Positions 33,700-42,223 of a DNA stretch of 64,000 bases are shown here, piece by piece. Source of the stretch: Bradyrhizobium embrapense (lineage in GTDB: Bacteria; Pseudomonadota; Alphaproteobacteria; Rhizobiales; Xanthobacteraceae); the NCBI RefSeq assembly GCF_001189235.2, contig NZ_LFIP02000011.1:62001-126000 (forward strand), written 5' to 3'. Position 1 is the first letter of the stretch. Each line of letters begins with the position of its first letter. Both the position numbers and the translations under genes were made by a program. A model generated the notes under the pieces. The model had not been told where the DNA came from. It ran no database searches and saw nothing but the letters and a program-made list of their open reading frames with translations.

Positions 33700-34920
33700 T
33701 TAATGCGCTTTGGCGACGTAGGGGCAACCGCCTTCATCGAGCGGACGGAAGGCCTGGTCGCCCGGCACCGTCGCCAGATATTCGTAGAGATCCCACTTGC
33801 TCTTGGACTCTTCCGGCTTCTTGATGCGCATCAGGTACATGTCGTGTACCATGCGGCCGTCCTCGCGCACGACGCCGTTCTGGGCGAAGAAATCATTCAC
33901 AGGGGTCTTGCGCATCTGCGCGATCACGGTCTCCGAATCCGCCGAGTTGGTGGCGGCGACCGCCTTGAAATAATGCCGCAGCGCCGAGTTGACGCCGGCC
34001 TGGTAGGCCGTCGGCATCGCGCCATGCCGCTTGAAAAACTCCTGGGCGAAGACGCGGGTCTCGGGTGTGCGATCCCAATAGAAGGAATCGGTGAACAGCA
34101 GATCGTGGGCATGCGCGAGGCCGAGCGCCGGCACGTCGGTGAGCGTCACCTGCAGCGCGACGAGCTGCATGCTGGCGCGGATGTTGAACTCGTCGGCCTG
34201 CGACACCGCGTTGCGGAAGTCGGAGCCGGCGTTGGCGAGCGCCAGGATTTTTGCGCCGGACGACTGCGCCTGCAGCAGGAAGGAGGAGAAATCGGCGGTG
34301 TCGAACGGATGGCGGACCGCGCCCAGCACCTTTCCGCCGGCCGATGTCACGGCCTTGCTGGCGTCGCGCTCCAGCGCCTGGCCGAACGCATAGTCCGCGG
34401 TGAGGAAGAACCAGGGCGTGCCGCCGCGCGCGACCACGGCCTTCGCCGTCGCGTTCGAGGACGCATAGGTGTCGTAGGTCCACTGCACGCTGGTCGGCGA
34501 GCACTGCTTGCCGGTCAGGTCGGACGAACCGGAGCCCGAGATCAGGAACAGCTTCTTGCGTTCGCGCGTCACGGTCTGGATCGCGAGCGCCACCGCCGAG
34601 TTGACGCCTTCGGCGATCACGTCGACACCCTTGTTGTCGATCCAGTTGCGCACGATGCCGGTCGCCACGTCAGGCTTGTTCTGGTGGTCCGCCGAGATGA
34701 TCTCGATCTTCCGTCCGCCGACCGTGCCGCCGATCTCCTCCGCGGCCATTTGCGCCGCGATCACCGAACCCGGGCCGTTGCCGTCGGAATATTGCCCGCT
34801 CATGTCGGTGATGATGCCGACGCGCAGGACACCGTCCTCCGCGCGAGCCGCGCCGGCGGCAAGAGAGAGACACGCGGCAGCGATTGCGATCAGGACAGGC
34901 GAGCGTTTCGTGGTGGACAT
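33700..34920 (-). CDS. branched-chain-amino-acid-type ABC substrate-binding protein
   Basis: A 406-residue periplasmic binding protein of the LivJ/HAAT class. A signal peptide (SPVLIAIAAACLSLAAGAAR) is followed by VLRVGIITDMSGQYSDGNGP at the N-terminus of the mature protein, then KIEIISADHQNKPDVA and TPWFFLTADYAFGQALERDA. No permease or ATPase is adjacent, so it is an orphan binding protein. Its place between amidases and the oxidase suggests uptake of an amide or amine catabolite. Confidence 0.88.
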   Translation of the reverse strand: MSTTKRSPVLIAIAAACLSLAAGAARAEDGVLRVGIITDMSGQYSDGNGPGSVIAAQMAAEEIGGTVGGRKIEIISADHQNKPDVATGIVRNWIDNKGVDVIAEGVNSAVALAIQTVTRERKKLFLISGSGSSDLTGKQCSPTSVQWTYDTYASSNATAKAVVARGGTPWFFLTADYAFGQALERDASKAVTSAGGKVLGAVRHPFDTADFSSFLLQAQSSGAKILALANAGSDFRNAVSQADEFNIRASMQLVALQVTLTDVPALGLAHAHDLLFTDSFYWDRTPETRVFAQEFFKRHGAMPTAYQAGVNSALRHYFKAVAATNSADSETVIAQMRKTPVNDFFAQNGVVREDGRMVHDMYLMRIKKPEESKSKWDLYEYLATVPGDQAFRPLDEGGCPYVAKAH

Positions 34921-35121
34921 TTCGTTCCCAGGGATTCGGATGGTTCGGACAAACTCCTGAAGGAATCAGGGGGCGCGGGCAACCCCGCGGCCAGCATGGC
35001 GCTCTGCGATTCAGCGCGAGAATTCCGGGAGGAGGAACATGCCGCGTCGCAGGTCATGCGAACGCCGCGACGAAATTTGGCCGCGGCGTTTTCTATAGTG
35101 CTGAATGGTTTCGCGATCGCC

Positions 35122-36567
35122 TCAGCGCCGCTCCCACAACTGCCGCGTCAGAATGCCGACCTTGCGCTCGATCGCGTCGGCCGCATCGAGGCACATGTCC
35201 TCGCGATAGCGCGAGCCGACGATCTGGACGCCGACCGGCAATCCCTCATGCAGGCCGACCGGCACCACGGCCGCCGGCAGCCCCAGCACGTTGATCGACG
35301 AGATGAAGCGCAGATCGTTCCAGAACAAGTCCTTGACGCGCTGGTCGCCGCCGAGGTCGGCATTGACCTCCGGCGTCTTGCGCACCGAAGTCGGCATCAG
35401 CACCAGCGGATATTGCTCGAGGAAGGTCATCCAGCTCCTGATGTGGCGCGAGCGTTCGGCGATCGCCTTCATGTAGCCGGCCTGATCTAGCGGATTGGCC
35501 AGCGCCATGAAGCCGCGGAACGTCTTCTGGAAGTCGGCGCTGGAGGTCGCCAACATCTGCTCCTGCTGCAGGATGCGGGTCTCGGTCATGATCAGGTCGC
35601 ACCAGAGCTGCCAGACCTTGTTGAGATCGGGTACCTCGACCTCGCTGACCGCGTAGCCCGCATCGGCCAGATGATCGGCCGCCTTGCGCTGAAGCGCGAT
35701 CACGCCGCGATCGGTCACCATGTCCTCGGGGATTTTTGCGAGCGCGACCTTGACCGGTGCGGCGGGCTTCGGCCCCGTCAATGGCGCCGGAACGTACCAG
35801 GGATCGCGCGGGTCGCGCTGTGCCATCACCTCGAGGCCGAGGCGGACGTCGGCGACGTGGCGCGCCAGCGGTCCCTGCGACGACATGAATTGCGCCATCA
35901 ACGGCCGTTCCGCCGTGGCGCTGGGATTGAAGGCCGGAATCCGGCCCTGGGTCGGCTTGATGGTGGCGATGCCGTTGCAATGCGCCGGCCAGCGCAGCGA
36001 GCCGCCGATGTCGTTGCCATGCGCAATGGTGCCGATGCCGGCCGCGATCGACGCGCCGGCGCCGCCGGAGGATCCGCCGCAAGTCACCTCCGCATTCCAG
36101 GGATTACGGGTCAGGCCATGCAGCGGATTGTCGGTGAAGCCGCGCAGCGAGAATTCCGGCGTGTTGGTCAGGCCGATGATGACGGCGCCGGCCTTCTTGA
36201 GATTGGCCGTCACCGGCGAGTCGCCCGGCGCGATATTGTCCTTGAAGGCAACCACGCCGTTGGAATTGGCCTGGCCTTCGACGTCGATGTTGATCTTGAT
36301 GGTGACCGGCACGCCGTGCAGCGGCCCGACCGCGCCGCCCTTCGCCTTGCTCGCCGCCAGCGTCTCGTCGGCGGCCCTGGCCGCCTTCAGCGCAGCGTCG
36401 CCGAGATCGACGACGACGGCGTTGAGCGCCGGGTTGGCTTCCTTCTTGCGGTCGAGATGGGCGCGAACCACCTGCTCCGACGTCACTTCGCCTTTCCTGA
36501 TCGCCGCCGCCGTCTCCACGGCGGACCATTGCCAGATCGGTGTAGTCGTCACGTTGTGCTCTCCCAT
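35122..36567 (-). CDS. amidase signature family hydrolase (second of a tandem pair)
   Basis: A 481-residue amidase. The Ser-cisSer-Lys triad is visible: Lys in GVPVTIKINID near residue 80, and the two serines in TCGGSSGGAGASIAAG near residues 150-175. It resembles the neighbour at 36609-38027 along its whole length, so the pair arose by duplication. The ATG at 36567 has GGGAGAGC upstream. The substrate is not evident from sequence. Confidence 0.92.
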   Translation of the reverse strand: MGEHNVTTTPIWQWSAVETAAAIRKGEVTSEQVVRAHLDRKKEANPALNAVVVDLGDAALKAARAADETLAASKAKGGAVGPLHGVPVTIKINIDVEGQANSNGVVAFKDNIAPGDSPVTANLKKAGAVIIGLTNTPEFSLRGFTDNPLHGLTRNPWNAEVTCGGSSGGAGASIAAGIGTIAHGNDIGGSLRWPAHCNGIATIKPTQGRIPAFNPSATAERPLMAQFMSSQGPLARHVADVRLGLEVMAQRDPRDPWYVPAPLTGPKPAAPVKVALAKIPEDMVTDRGVIALQRKAADHLADAGYAVSEVEVPDLNKVWQLWCDLIMTETRILQQEQMLATSSADFQKTFRGFMALANPLDQAGYMKAIAERSRHIRSWMTFLEQYPLVLMPTSVRKTPEVNADLGGDQRVKDLFWNDLRFISSINVLGLPAAVVPVGLHEGLPVGVQIVGSRYREDMCLDAADAIERKVGILTRQLWERR

Positions 36568-36608
36568 GATGCTCAGTGCTTGTTGTTGGCTTCGAAAACC
36601 GCGTGCCT

Positions 36609-38027
36609 TCAGTCGCGTGGGTCGATCGGTGTCAGCGTCGAGGCGCGCGCCTCGATCACCTCGGCAACAGTGAGACAGACATCCTCGCGGAAGCGGCCGG
36701 CGATCACCTGAACCCCGACCGGCACGCCGCCGGCGGTCCCCGTCGGCACCACGACCGACGGAAAGCCGAGCGCTGGGACGGCGAGCAGCGGCCGCTGCGC
36801 ATCGAGCAGCGCCCGCACCACCGTTGCGTCTTCCTGATCCTGATCGAAGCGAAACGGCAGTTGCGCCGAGACCGGCAGGATGATGACCGGGCACCGTTCC
36901 TGGAACAGCTGCCAGGCCCGCACGATCGAAAGCCGCTGCTCGAAGCAGGCCAGCACCTGATCGCCATTGAGCTCGGGTGCATAGGCGATATGGCCGTCCA
37001 GATTGTAGCGGCTGCGGTCGTCGCCGAACTTGCGGATCATCGGCGCCAGCACGCGCCGCTCCTCATTGATGACGAGGCGATGCCAGAGATCGGCGGCCTC
37101 CGCGAGCCGCGGCGGGGTGGTCTCCTCCACCGCAAAGCCGGCTTCCGCAAGCCAGCGGCCGGCGGCCCGCACCGCTGCGCTGACCTCCGGCGCTTCGTCG
37201 CCGAACGGCGTCGCCGCGATCGCAACGCCGACCGGACGCTTGAGCGGCGCGCCCTGCAGGGGTACCGGCAGCCACGTGCCGTCGCGCGCATCCGGTTGCG
37301 CCATCGCGGCGAGACCAGCGCGCAGATCGGCGACCGAGCGCGCGAGCGGCCCCTGCACCGACATCATCTGCGCGGTGATCGGACGATCTGTTGTCGCCGA
37401 CGGATTGAATGAGGGAATTCGGCCCGGCGTCGGGCGCAGACCGGCGACGCCGCAGGCATAGGCGGGATAGCGGATCGAGCCGCCGAAATCATTGCCATGC
37501 GCGATCGCGCCCATGCCGGAAGCGACCGCCGACGCCGCGCCGCCGCTGGAGCCGCCCGGCGTCAGGTGCCGGCCCCAGGGATTGTGGGTCGCGCCGTGCA
37601 GATCGTTGTTGGTGAACCAGCGGTGCGAGAACGCTGGCGTGTTGGTGCGGCCGACGATGACGGCGCCCGCCTTGCGGAAATTCGCGACGACCGGGCTGTC
37701 ATCGGTGGCGATCACGTCGCGGAAGGCGACGACGCCGTTGGTGGTGGCGTGGCCGCGTTGATCGACGTTGACCTTGATGGTGACCGGTACGCCATGCAGC
37801 GCGCCGAGCTCCGCGCCTGTCTTCACCGCATCATCTGCGCTATCCGCCGCGGCCAGCGCTTCGTCCGCCAGCACCTCGACGACGGCGTTCAGCGCCGGAT
37901 TGACCGCAGCGATCCGGTCGAGGCTGGATTGCACGGCCTCCCGGCTCGAGATCGCGCGCGTCGCGATCGCCCGCGCCAGATCGACCGCCGACCAACTCCA
38001 CAATTCATTCTCGCGCCGCGTGACCAT
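36609..38027 (-). CDS. amidase signature family hydrolase (first of a tandem pair)
   Basis: A 472-residue amidase with Lys in GVPVTIKVNVDQRG and serines in TPGGSSGGAASAVASG. The start at 38027 (MVTRRENELW) has GGAGGG upstream and is preferred over 38060. It begins 43 bases after the FCD regulator gene and 41 bases before the second amidase, so the three form an operon. It differs from its sister in the C-terminal third, where substrate pockets usually lie. Confidence 0.92.
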   Translation of the reverse strand: MVTRRENELWSWSAVDLARAIATRAISSREAVQSSLDRIAAVNPALNAVVEVLADEALAAADSADDAVKTGAELGALHGVPVTIKVNVDQRGHATTNGVVAFRDVIATDDSPVVANFRKAGAVIVGRTNTPAFSHRWFTNNDLHGATHNPWGRHLTPGGSSGGAASAVASGMGAIAHGNDFGGSIRYPAYACGVAGLRPTPGRIPSFNPSATTDRPITAQMMSVQGPLARSVADLRAGLAAMAQPDARDGTWLPVPLQGAPLKRPVGVAIAATPFGDEAPEVSAAVRAAGRWLAEAGFAVEETTPPRLAEAADLWHRLVINEERRVLAPMIRKFGDDRSRYNLDGHIAYAPELNGDQVLACFEQRLSIVRAWQLFQERCPVIILPVSAQLPFRFDQDQEDATVVRALLDAQRPLLAVPALGFPSVVVPTGTAGGVPVGVQVIAGRFREDVCLTVAEVIEARASTLTPIDPRD

Positions 38028-38070
38028 TGTTGTTCCCTCCAACGCGTATGCAACCGTCATCCGGTGCGGT

Positions 38071-38865
38071 TCAGTCGAGCCGCAACGGCTGGTGAAAGAC
38101 CGGCAGATCCATGCGCCGGTCCTCCGCGGGGACGACCACCGCTTCGGCGCTCAGCACATGCTCGAGCATCACGCGCCGGGCACGCGCGGCGTTGCCGGAG
38201 CGGAACGCGGCCATCAGGCGCTTGTGAAACTCGATGTTCTCGCAGGTGAAGCTGGATGCGAATTCCTGCACGCCGAGCTTGCCGATCAAATGCCGGATCG
38301 CCTCGTTGACGAAGCGGGCGACCAGGCCGAGCAACGGATTGGGACAGGCCTCGATCAGGATGTCGTGGAAATCGATCTCGGCGTGGCGGTGGTGCTCCCA
38401 GTCGGCAATGCCGCCGGGATGATGCTCCTGCACCGCGATCGCCTTGTCGAGCGCGGCGAAATGCGCCGGCGTGAGGTGGCCGACCACGCTGAAGGCGAGC
38501 TCCGGCTCGATCAGGCGGCGGATCTGGTAGATCTGCGCGGTCGAGATCGACTGGAAATAAAAGTAGTTGCTGAGCAGGCCGACGATCCGGTTGATCGACA
38601 CCGGCGCCACCCGCGCGCCGCCGCCGGGACCCGTGGTGTTCTGCACCAGCCCCTGCACTTCCAGCGATTTGAGCGCCTCGCGGATGGTCGAGCGGCTGCA
38701 GCCGAACATCTCGATCAGCTCGACCTCCTGCGGCAGCCGGTCGTTCGGCTGCAAGCCGGCCTGGAAGATGTGGCTGCGGATCAGATCGGCGACCGCGTCC
38801 GAACGCTTGCGCTTGATCGCGGCGCGCCGCGACGGGTCCAGGGAGGGCAGAGCCGATTTATCCAT
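38071..38865 (-). CDS. GntR family regulator with FCD domain
   Basis: A 264-residue regulator with an N-terminal winged helix (PNDRLPQEVELIEMFGCSRS, then TIREALKSLEVQGLVQ) and a C-terminal FCD helical domain with metal/ligand residues in EIDFHDILIEA and NIEFHKRL. It heads the amidase operon. The palindrome TTTATGATCATAAA directly before the start is a likely autoregulatory site. No clear ribosome-binding site precedes the ATG; a TTG at 38901 is the alternative. Confidence 0.88.
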   Translation of the reverse strand: MDKSALPSLDPSRRAAIKRKRSDAVADLIRSHIFQAGLQPNDRLPQEVELIEMFGCSRSTIREALKSLEVQGLVQNTTGPGGGARVAPVSINRIVGLLSNYFYFQSISTAQIYQIRRLIEPELAFSVVGHLTPAHFAALDKAIAVQEHHPGGIADWEHHRHAEIDFHDILIEACPNPLLGLVARFVNEAIRHLIGKLGVQEFASSFTCENIEFHKRLMAAFRSGNAARARRVMLEHVLSAEAVVVPAEDRRMDLPVFHQPLRLD

Positions 38866-38879
38866 TTTATGATCATAAA
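38866..38879. promoter_or_regulatory. 14-bp perfect palindrome before the FCD regulator gene
   Basis: TTTATGATCATAAA abuts the ATG of the FCD/GntR gene. Palindromes centred on TGATCA-like cores are common for FCD-type GntR proteins. Its position over the translation start means that binding would block the whole amidase operon. Confidence 0.55.
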
Positions 38880-38935
38880 TAGGATCGAGACAGCTTGGCA
38901 AGCCTCCAGTGGCCTCAAGGGGGACAATCCTGCCC

Positions 38936-39445
38936 TCAAAGCGGACTTTGGCTCACGGCGTGGCGCATCTGCCGACAGAATCCTTCGACGAGCTGGGCAA
39001 GCGCGTCGAAATTGACGAGCAGCCGTTCGGCCCGCTCCCGGTCAACCGAACCAGGCGCGAACGATTCCGTCAGACGCCGCTGACGATCTGCACGATCCCG
39101 GCACATTATGGCCCTGCTTTCGGCAAACTCGAGTTGCTCGCGTCGGCGGCCGAGCTTGTCTTCTTCCTCGAGCAACCGCTTGTTGAGCAGCGATCTTGTG
39201 CCGGTTGGAAGATCCGGACGTTTCAACAGATCCAGGTGGTGGTCGATGTTTACGCGCGCGATGGACTCATTCACGTCGGTGCCCCCCGCCAGTCGCAGGC
39301 TGGGCCGGCGAGGCTTGGCTTCAACGTGCAAGAACTGCTCGATCTCCGCAAGGAGTTGACGAAGCTCATCGGTCGAAAACCGTTGCAGGGCATCGAGGAC
39401 CTGGCTTCGGGAGCTCTCCGGATAGACGTCGTCGTCTTCGGCCAT
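38936..39445 (-). CDS. hypothetical protein
   Basis: A 169-residue soluble protein of unknown function, rich in Glu, Arg and Leu. It starts MAEDDDVYPESSRSQ, and the charged helical stretches (STDELRQLLAEIEQFLHV and LNKRLLEEEDKLGRRREQLE) suggest a helical bundle or coiled coil. The minus frame is favoured over the overlapping + frame at 38909-39502 because its composition is protein-like. No partner is apparent. Confidence 0.6.
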   Translation of the reverse strand: MAEDDDVYPESSRSQVLDALQRFSTDELRQLLAEIEQFLHVEAKPRRPSLRLAGGTDVNESIARVNIDHHLDLLKRPDLPTGTRSLLNKRLLEEEDKLGRRREQLEFAESRAIMCRDRADRQRRLTESFAPGSVDRERAERLLVNFDALAQLVEGFCRQMRHAVSQSPL

Positions 39446-39804
39446 TGGCGTGCAACAAGTCAGAAAAAAGCCCTGTCAGGCGGGCACCATGCATTTGTAT
39501 GAAAAAGTAGCGACAACCATTGCGCGGCGCTCGGTCCAAGCAGGACAATGCCTACGCAAACAATGAATTTCTCTCATCGCGCGCGCTCGCGAATCCAATC
39601 GCCTTCAAGATAAGTTACGGGCGGAACAGCGCCAAGTGCACTCTGTGCCAGCCGCGCTCTGCGCCAGCCATGGGCCAAATTTTTGGTTGCCGCATCCTTA
39701 AGGCCAAAACGGGCCGTTGCAAAAATCAAAGCAGGAAGTTGCGGATACGCCCGCATCGGAGATGCAGCATGTGAGCGGAGCAAACGGCGGCGAGTCCAGA
39801 TCGC
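39446..39804. other. 359-bp gene-free, more AT-rich gap
   Basis: Base composition is visibly less GC-rich than the flanking genes. Only very short open frames occur (for example 39574-39783 on the minus strand) and none has convincing family features. This is where an ATP-binding subunit would be expected downstream of the two permease genes, but nothing resembling a Walker motif is found. Confidence 0.6.
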
Positions 39805-40926
39805 TCAGTTCGTTCCGCGCTGCGCCTCAAGCCTGCGGCTGTAGCGTGACATCGCAAAGCAGAACACGAAGTAGATCACCCCGACGAAGATGTAGACCTC
39901 GACGCTGAAGGACTGCCAGGCCGGATCGACGATCGCGGTCTTGGCGGTGGTCAGGAGATCGAAAATGCCGATGATCAGCACCAGGCTGGTGTCCTTGAAA
40001 AAGGCGATGAAGGTGTTGACCAGCGGCGGGATGACGTGGCGGATCGCCTGCGGCAGCACGATCAGCGCGTTCTTCTCCCAGTACGACAGCCCGAGCGCGT
40101 CGGCGGCCTCATACTGTCCGCGCGGCACCGCCTGCAGGCCGCCGCGCACCACCTCCGCGAGATAGGCGCCGGCATAGAGGATGAAGGCGATCTGCGCGCG
40201 CAGCAGTTTGTCGATGTTGACGCCGTCGGGCATGAATAACGGGAACATCACACTCGCCATGAACAACAGGCTGATCAGCGGCACGCCGCGGATCAATTCG
40301 ACATAGAGCACGCAGAGCGAGCGGATCGCCGGCAGCTTCGAGCGGCGGCCGAGCGCGACCAGGATGCCGAGCGGGAAGCCGAAGGCGAGCCCGAAGGTCG
40401 CGAGGATCAGGGTCACCGGCAGTCCGCCCCAGCGGTCCTGGGTGACGAAGCTGAGGCCGAGGAAGCCGCCCCACATCAAACAACCGATCACGATCAGGGC
40501 GGCGGCCCACAGCAGGAACAGTTCCTTGCGCCAGAAGCTGCGGCGGCTCGACACCGCGAACAGCGCGATGAAGATCACGACCACGAGTGCCGGCCGCCAC
40601 TGCTCGTCGAACGGATAGGTGCCGAACAGGATGAAGCGGTACTTCTCGGGCACGACGGCCCAGCAGGCGCCGGCGCCGCGCAGCGCGCGGCAGGCGCTGG
40701 TGTCGTTTCCGGAGACGGTCCAGATCGCGTTGGCAATGCCCCATTGCCAGAGACCGATGAGCGCCTTGCCGAGCAGGAAAAGCATCACCAGCGTCATGAT
40801 GCTGGACGGGATCGACGCGAACAGGTTGGCACGCAGCCAGGCGGTGAACTGACCGCCCAGCGCCCGGGGTGCGGGCCGTGGCGCGATCGGCAGCGGATCC
40901 TGCGGAAGGTGGGCGACCGAACTCAT
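39805..40926 (-). CDS. general L-amino acid ABC transporter permease (AapM-like)
   Basis: A 373-residue inner-membrane permease. Several hydrophobic segments precede the conserved permease domain, with the EAA loop YEAADALGLSYWEKNALIVLP (EADALGLS region near residue 285) and FKDTSLVLIIGIFDLL. Its long N-terminal region, including a Cys pair in SACRALRGAGACW, is typical of the Aap/Bzt subgroup. It starts one base before the AapQ-like stop and is co-transcribed with it. Confidence 0.9.
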   Translation of the reverse strand: MSSVAHLPQDPLPIAPRPAPRALGGQFTAWLRANLFASIPSSIMTLVMLFLLGKALIGLWQWGIANAIWTVSGNDTSACRALRGAGACWAVVPEKYRFILFGTYPFDEQWRPALVVVIFIALFAVSSRRSFWRKELFLLWAAALIVIGCLMWGGFLGLSFVTQDRWGGLPVTLILATFGLAFGFPLGILVALGRRSKLPAIRSLCVLYVELIRGVPLISLLFMASVMFPLFMPDGVNIDKLLRAQIAFILYAGAYLAEVVRGGLQAVPRGQYEAADALGLSYWEKNALIVLPQAIRHVIPPLVNTFIAFFKDTSLVLIIGIFDLLTTAKTAIVDPAWQSFSVEVYIFVGVIYFVFCFAMSRYSRRLEAQRGTN

Positions 40927-40927
40927 G

Positions 40928-42115
40928 TCAGCGCTCCATCAGCGCGATCCGCGCATTGTACCAGTTCATGAACAGGCTGATGCCGAGGCTGATGGTGAGG
41001 AACACCATCATGATCAGCGCGATCGACTCGATCGCCTGCCCGGTCTGGTTCAGCGTGGTGTTGGCGATCGAGACGATGTCCTGATAGCCGACCGCGACCG
41101 CGAGCGAGGAGTTTTTCGTCAGGTTCAAATACTGGCTGGTCATCGGCGGGATGATGACGCGCAGCGCCTGCGGCAGCACGATGTGCTGCAGCACGAAGCC
41201 GCGCTTCAGCCCGAGCGCCTTGGCGGCCTCCGACTGGCCGCGCGGCACCGCCTGGATGCCGCTGCGCACGATCTCGGCGATGAACGCCGAGGTATAGGTG
41301 ACGAGCGCGATCAGCAGCGCGAAATATTCCGGCGCCAGGGTCAGGCCGCCGACGAAGTTGAAGCCGCGCAGCTCCGGCAGCGTGATGCTCCAGCTCGCGC
41401 CCACAAGCCACGATACCAGCGCGGGCAGCGCGACGACGAGCCCGAGCGCGTAAGGCCAGGTCGGCCGCGCGCGGCCATCGCGCATCTGCTGCGCGATCAG
41501 GCGGCGCCTGACGAGATGGAACGCGATGAGGCCTGCGACCAGCGCCAGGACCGTCCACCAATTGGCCTCATGCATCGGCACCGACGGCAGGATGAGCCCG
41601 CGGTTGGACAGGAACACGCCCTCGACCGGCTTCCAGGCCTGGCGCGCCGCCGGCAGCCCCTGCATCAGCACGTACCAGAACAGCAGCTGCAGCAGCAGCG
41701 GCAGGTCGCGCAGCACCTCGACATAGACGGCGGCAAGCCGCGCCAAGAGCCAGTTCGACGACAGCCGCGCGATGCCGACCAGCGTGCCGATCACGGTCGC
41801 CAATACGATGCCGATGACGGCGACCCGCAGCGTGTTGACGATGCCGACGATGAAGGCGCGCAGATAGGTGTCCTTCGGCGTGTAGTCGATCCACGAGTCC
41901 GCGATCGGCATGCCGGCTTCGCGGCCGAGGAAGGCAAAGCCGGTCGAGATGCGCCGCACCGAGAGATTGTGAACCGCGTTCGACCACAGAAAGGTGACGA
42001 TCGCGACCGCGATGGCGACCACCAGGACCTGCCAGAACAGGCCGGCGACGCGGGGATCGCTGAGCGAAAGCCGCCAGTGTCGCGAGGGAGGGCGTTTCGG
42101 CGTCGATGTCGTCAC
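40928..42115 (-). CDS. general L-amino acid ABC transporter permease (AapQ-like)
   Basis: A 395-residue inner-membrane permease with GTG start. The Aap-type large periplasmic insertion is followed by AEIVRSGIQAVPRGQSEAAK and the helix VIIPPMTSQYLNLTKNSSLA. It pairs with the AapM-like gene downstream as a heterodimer. No ATPase gene follows. The divergent regulator at 42224 and the dyad between them suggest its control. Confidence 0.9.
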   Translation of the reverse strand: MTTSTPKRPPSRHWRLSLSDPRVAGLFWQVLVVAIAVAIVTFLWSNAVHNLSVRRISTGFAFLGREAGMPIADSWIDYTPKDTYLRAFIVGIVNTLRVAVIGIVLATVIGTLVGIARLSSNWLLARLAAVYVEVLRDLPLLLQLLFWYVLMQGLPAARQAWKPVEGVFLSNRGLILPSVPMHEANWWTVLALVAGLIAFHLVRRRLIAQQMRDGRARPTWPYALGLVVALPALVSWLVGASWSITLPELRGFNFVGGLTLAPEYFALLIALVTYTSAFIAEIVRSGIQAVPRGQSEAAKALGLKRGFVLQHIVLPQALRVIIPPMTSQYLNLTKNSSLAVAVGYQDIVSIANTTLNQTGQAIESIALIMMVFLTISLGISLFMNWYNARIALMER

Positions 42116-42182
42116 AGCACAAGGATCCCGGTGAGAAGCGATCTTCTGCCATGCGCGAGAGCATATTCGGGTCTGCGCACTT

Positions 42183-42219
42183 CATATGTTGCACCAAATC
42201 AATGTTTGTGCAACATATG
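42183..42219. promoter_or_regulatory. long dyad between aapQ-like and rpiR-like genes
   Basis: Perfect 12-bp arms CATATGTTGCAC and GTGCAACATATG are separated by 13 bases. The right arm ends 4 bases before the RpiR ATG. It is a likely operator for the adjacent RpiR-type regulator and may also serve the divergent permease genes. Confidence 0.65.
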
Positions 42220-42223
42220 TTTC

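Noticed and set aside
33364..35490. 708-residue + strand open frame
   Set aside because: Covers a repeat-rich gap and runs antisense to the binding-protein and amidase genes.
38909..39502. 197-residue + strand open frame
   Set aside because: Overlaps the minus-strand hypothetical protein, whose charged helical sequence is more protein-like; only one of the two is likely to be real.
39574..39783. 69-residue minus-strand open frame
   Set aside because: No ribosome-binding site, no known motif, and it lies in a gap of altered composition; cannot be supported as a gene.
40925..42223. Very long + strand open frame continuing upstream of the RpiR gene
   Set aside because: It is antisense to the AapQ-like gene, is Arg/Asp/His/Gln-rich as expected for a shadow frame in GC-rich DNA, and lacks any domain; only the part from 42224 is a real protein.
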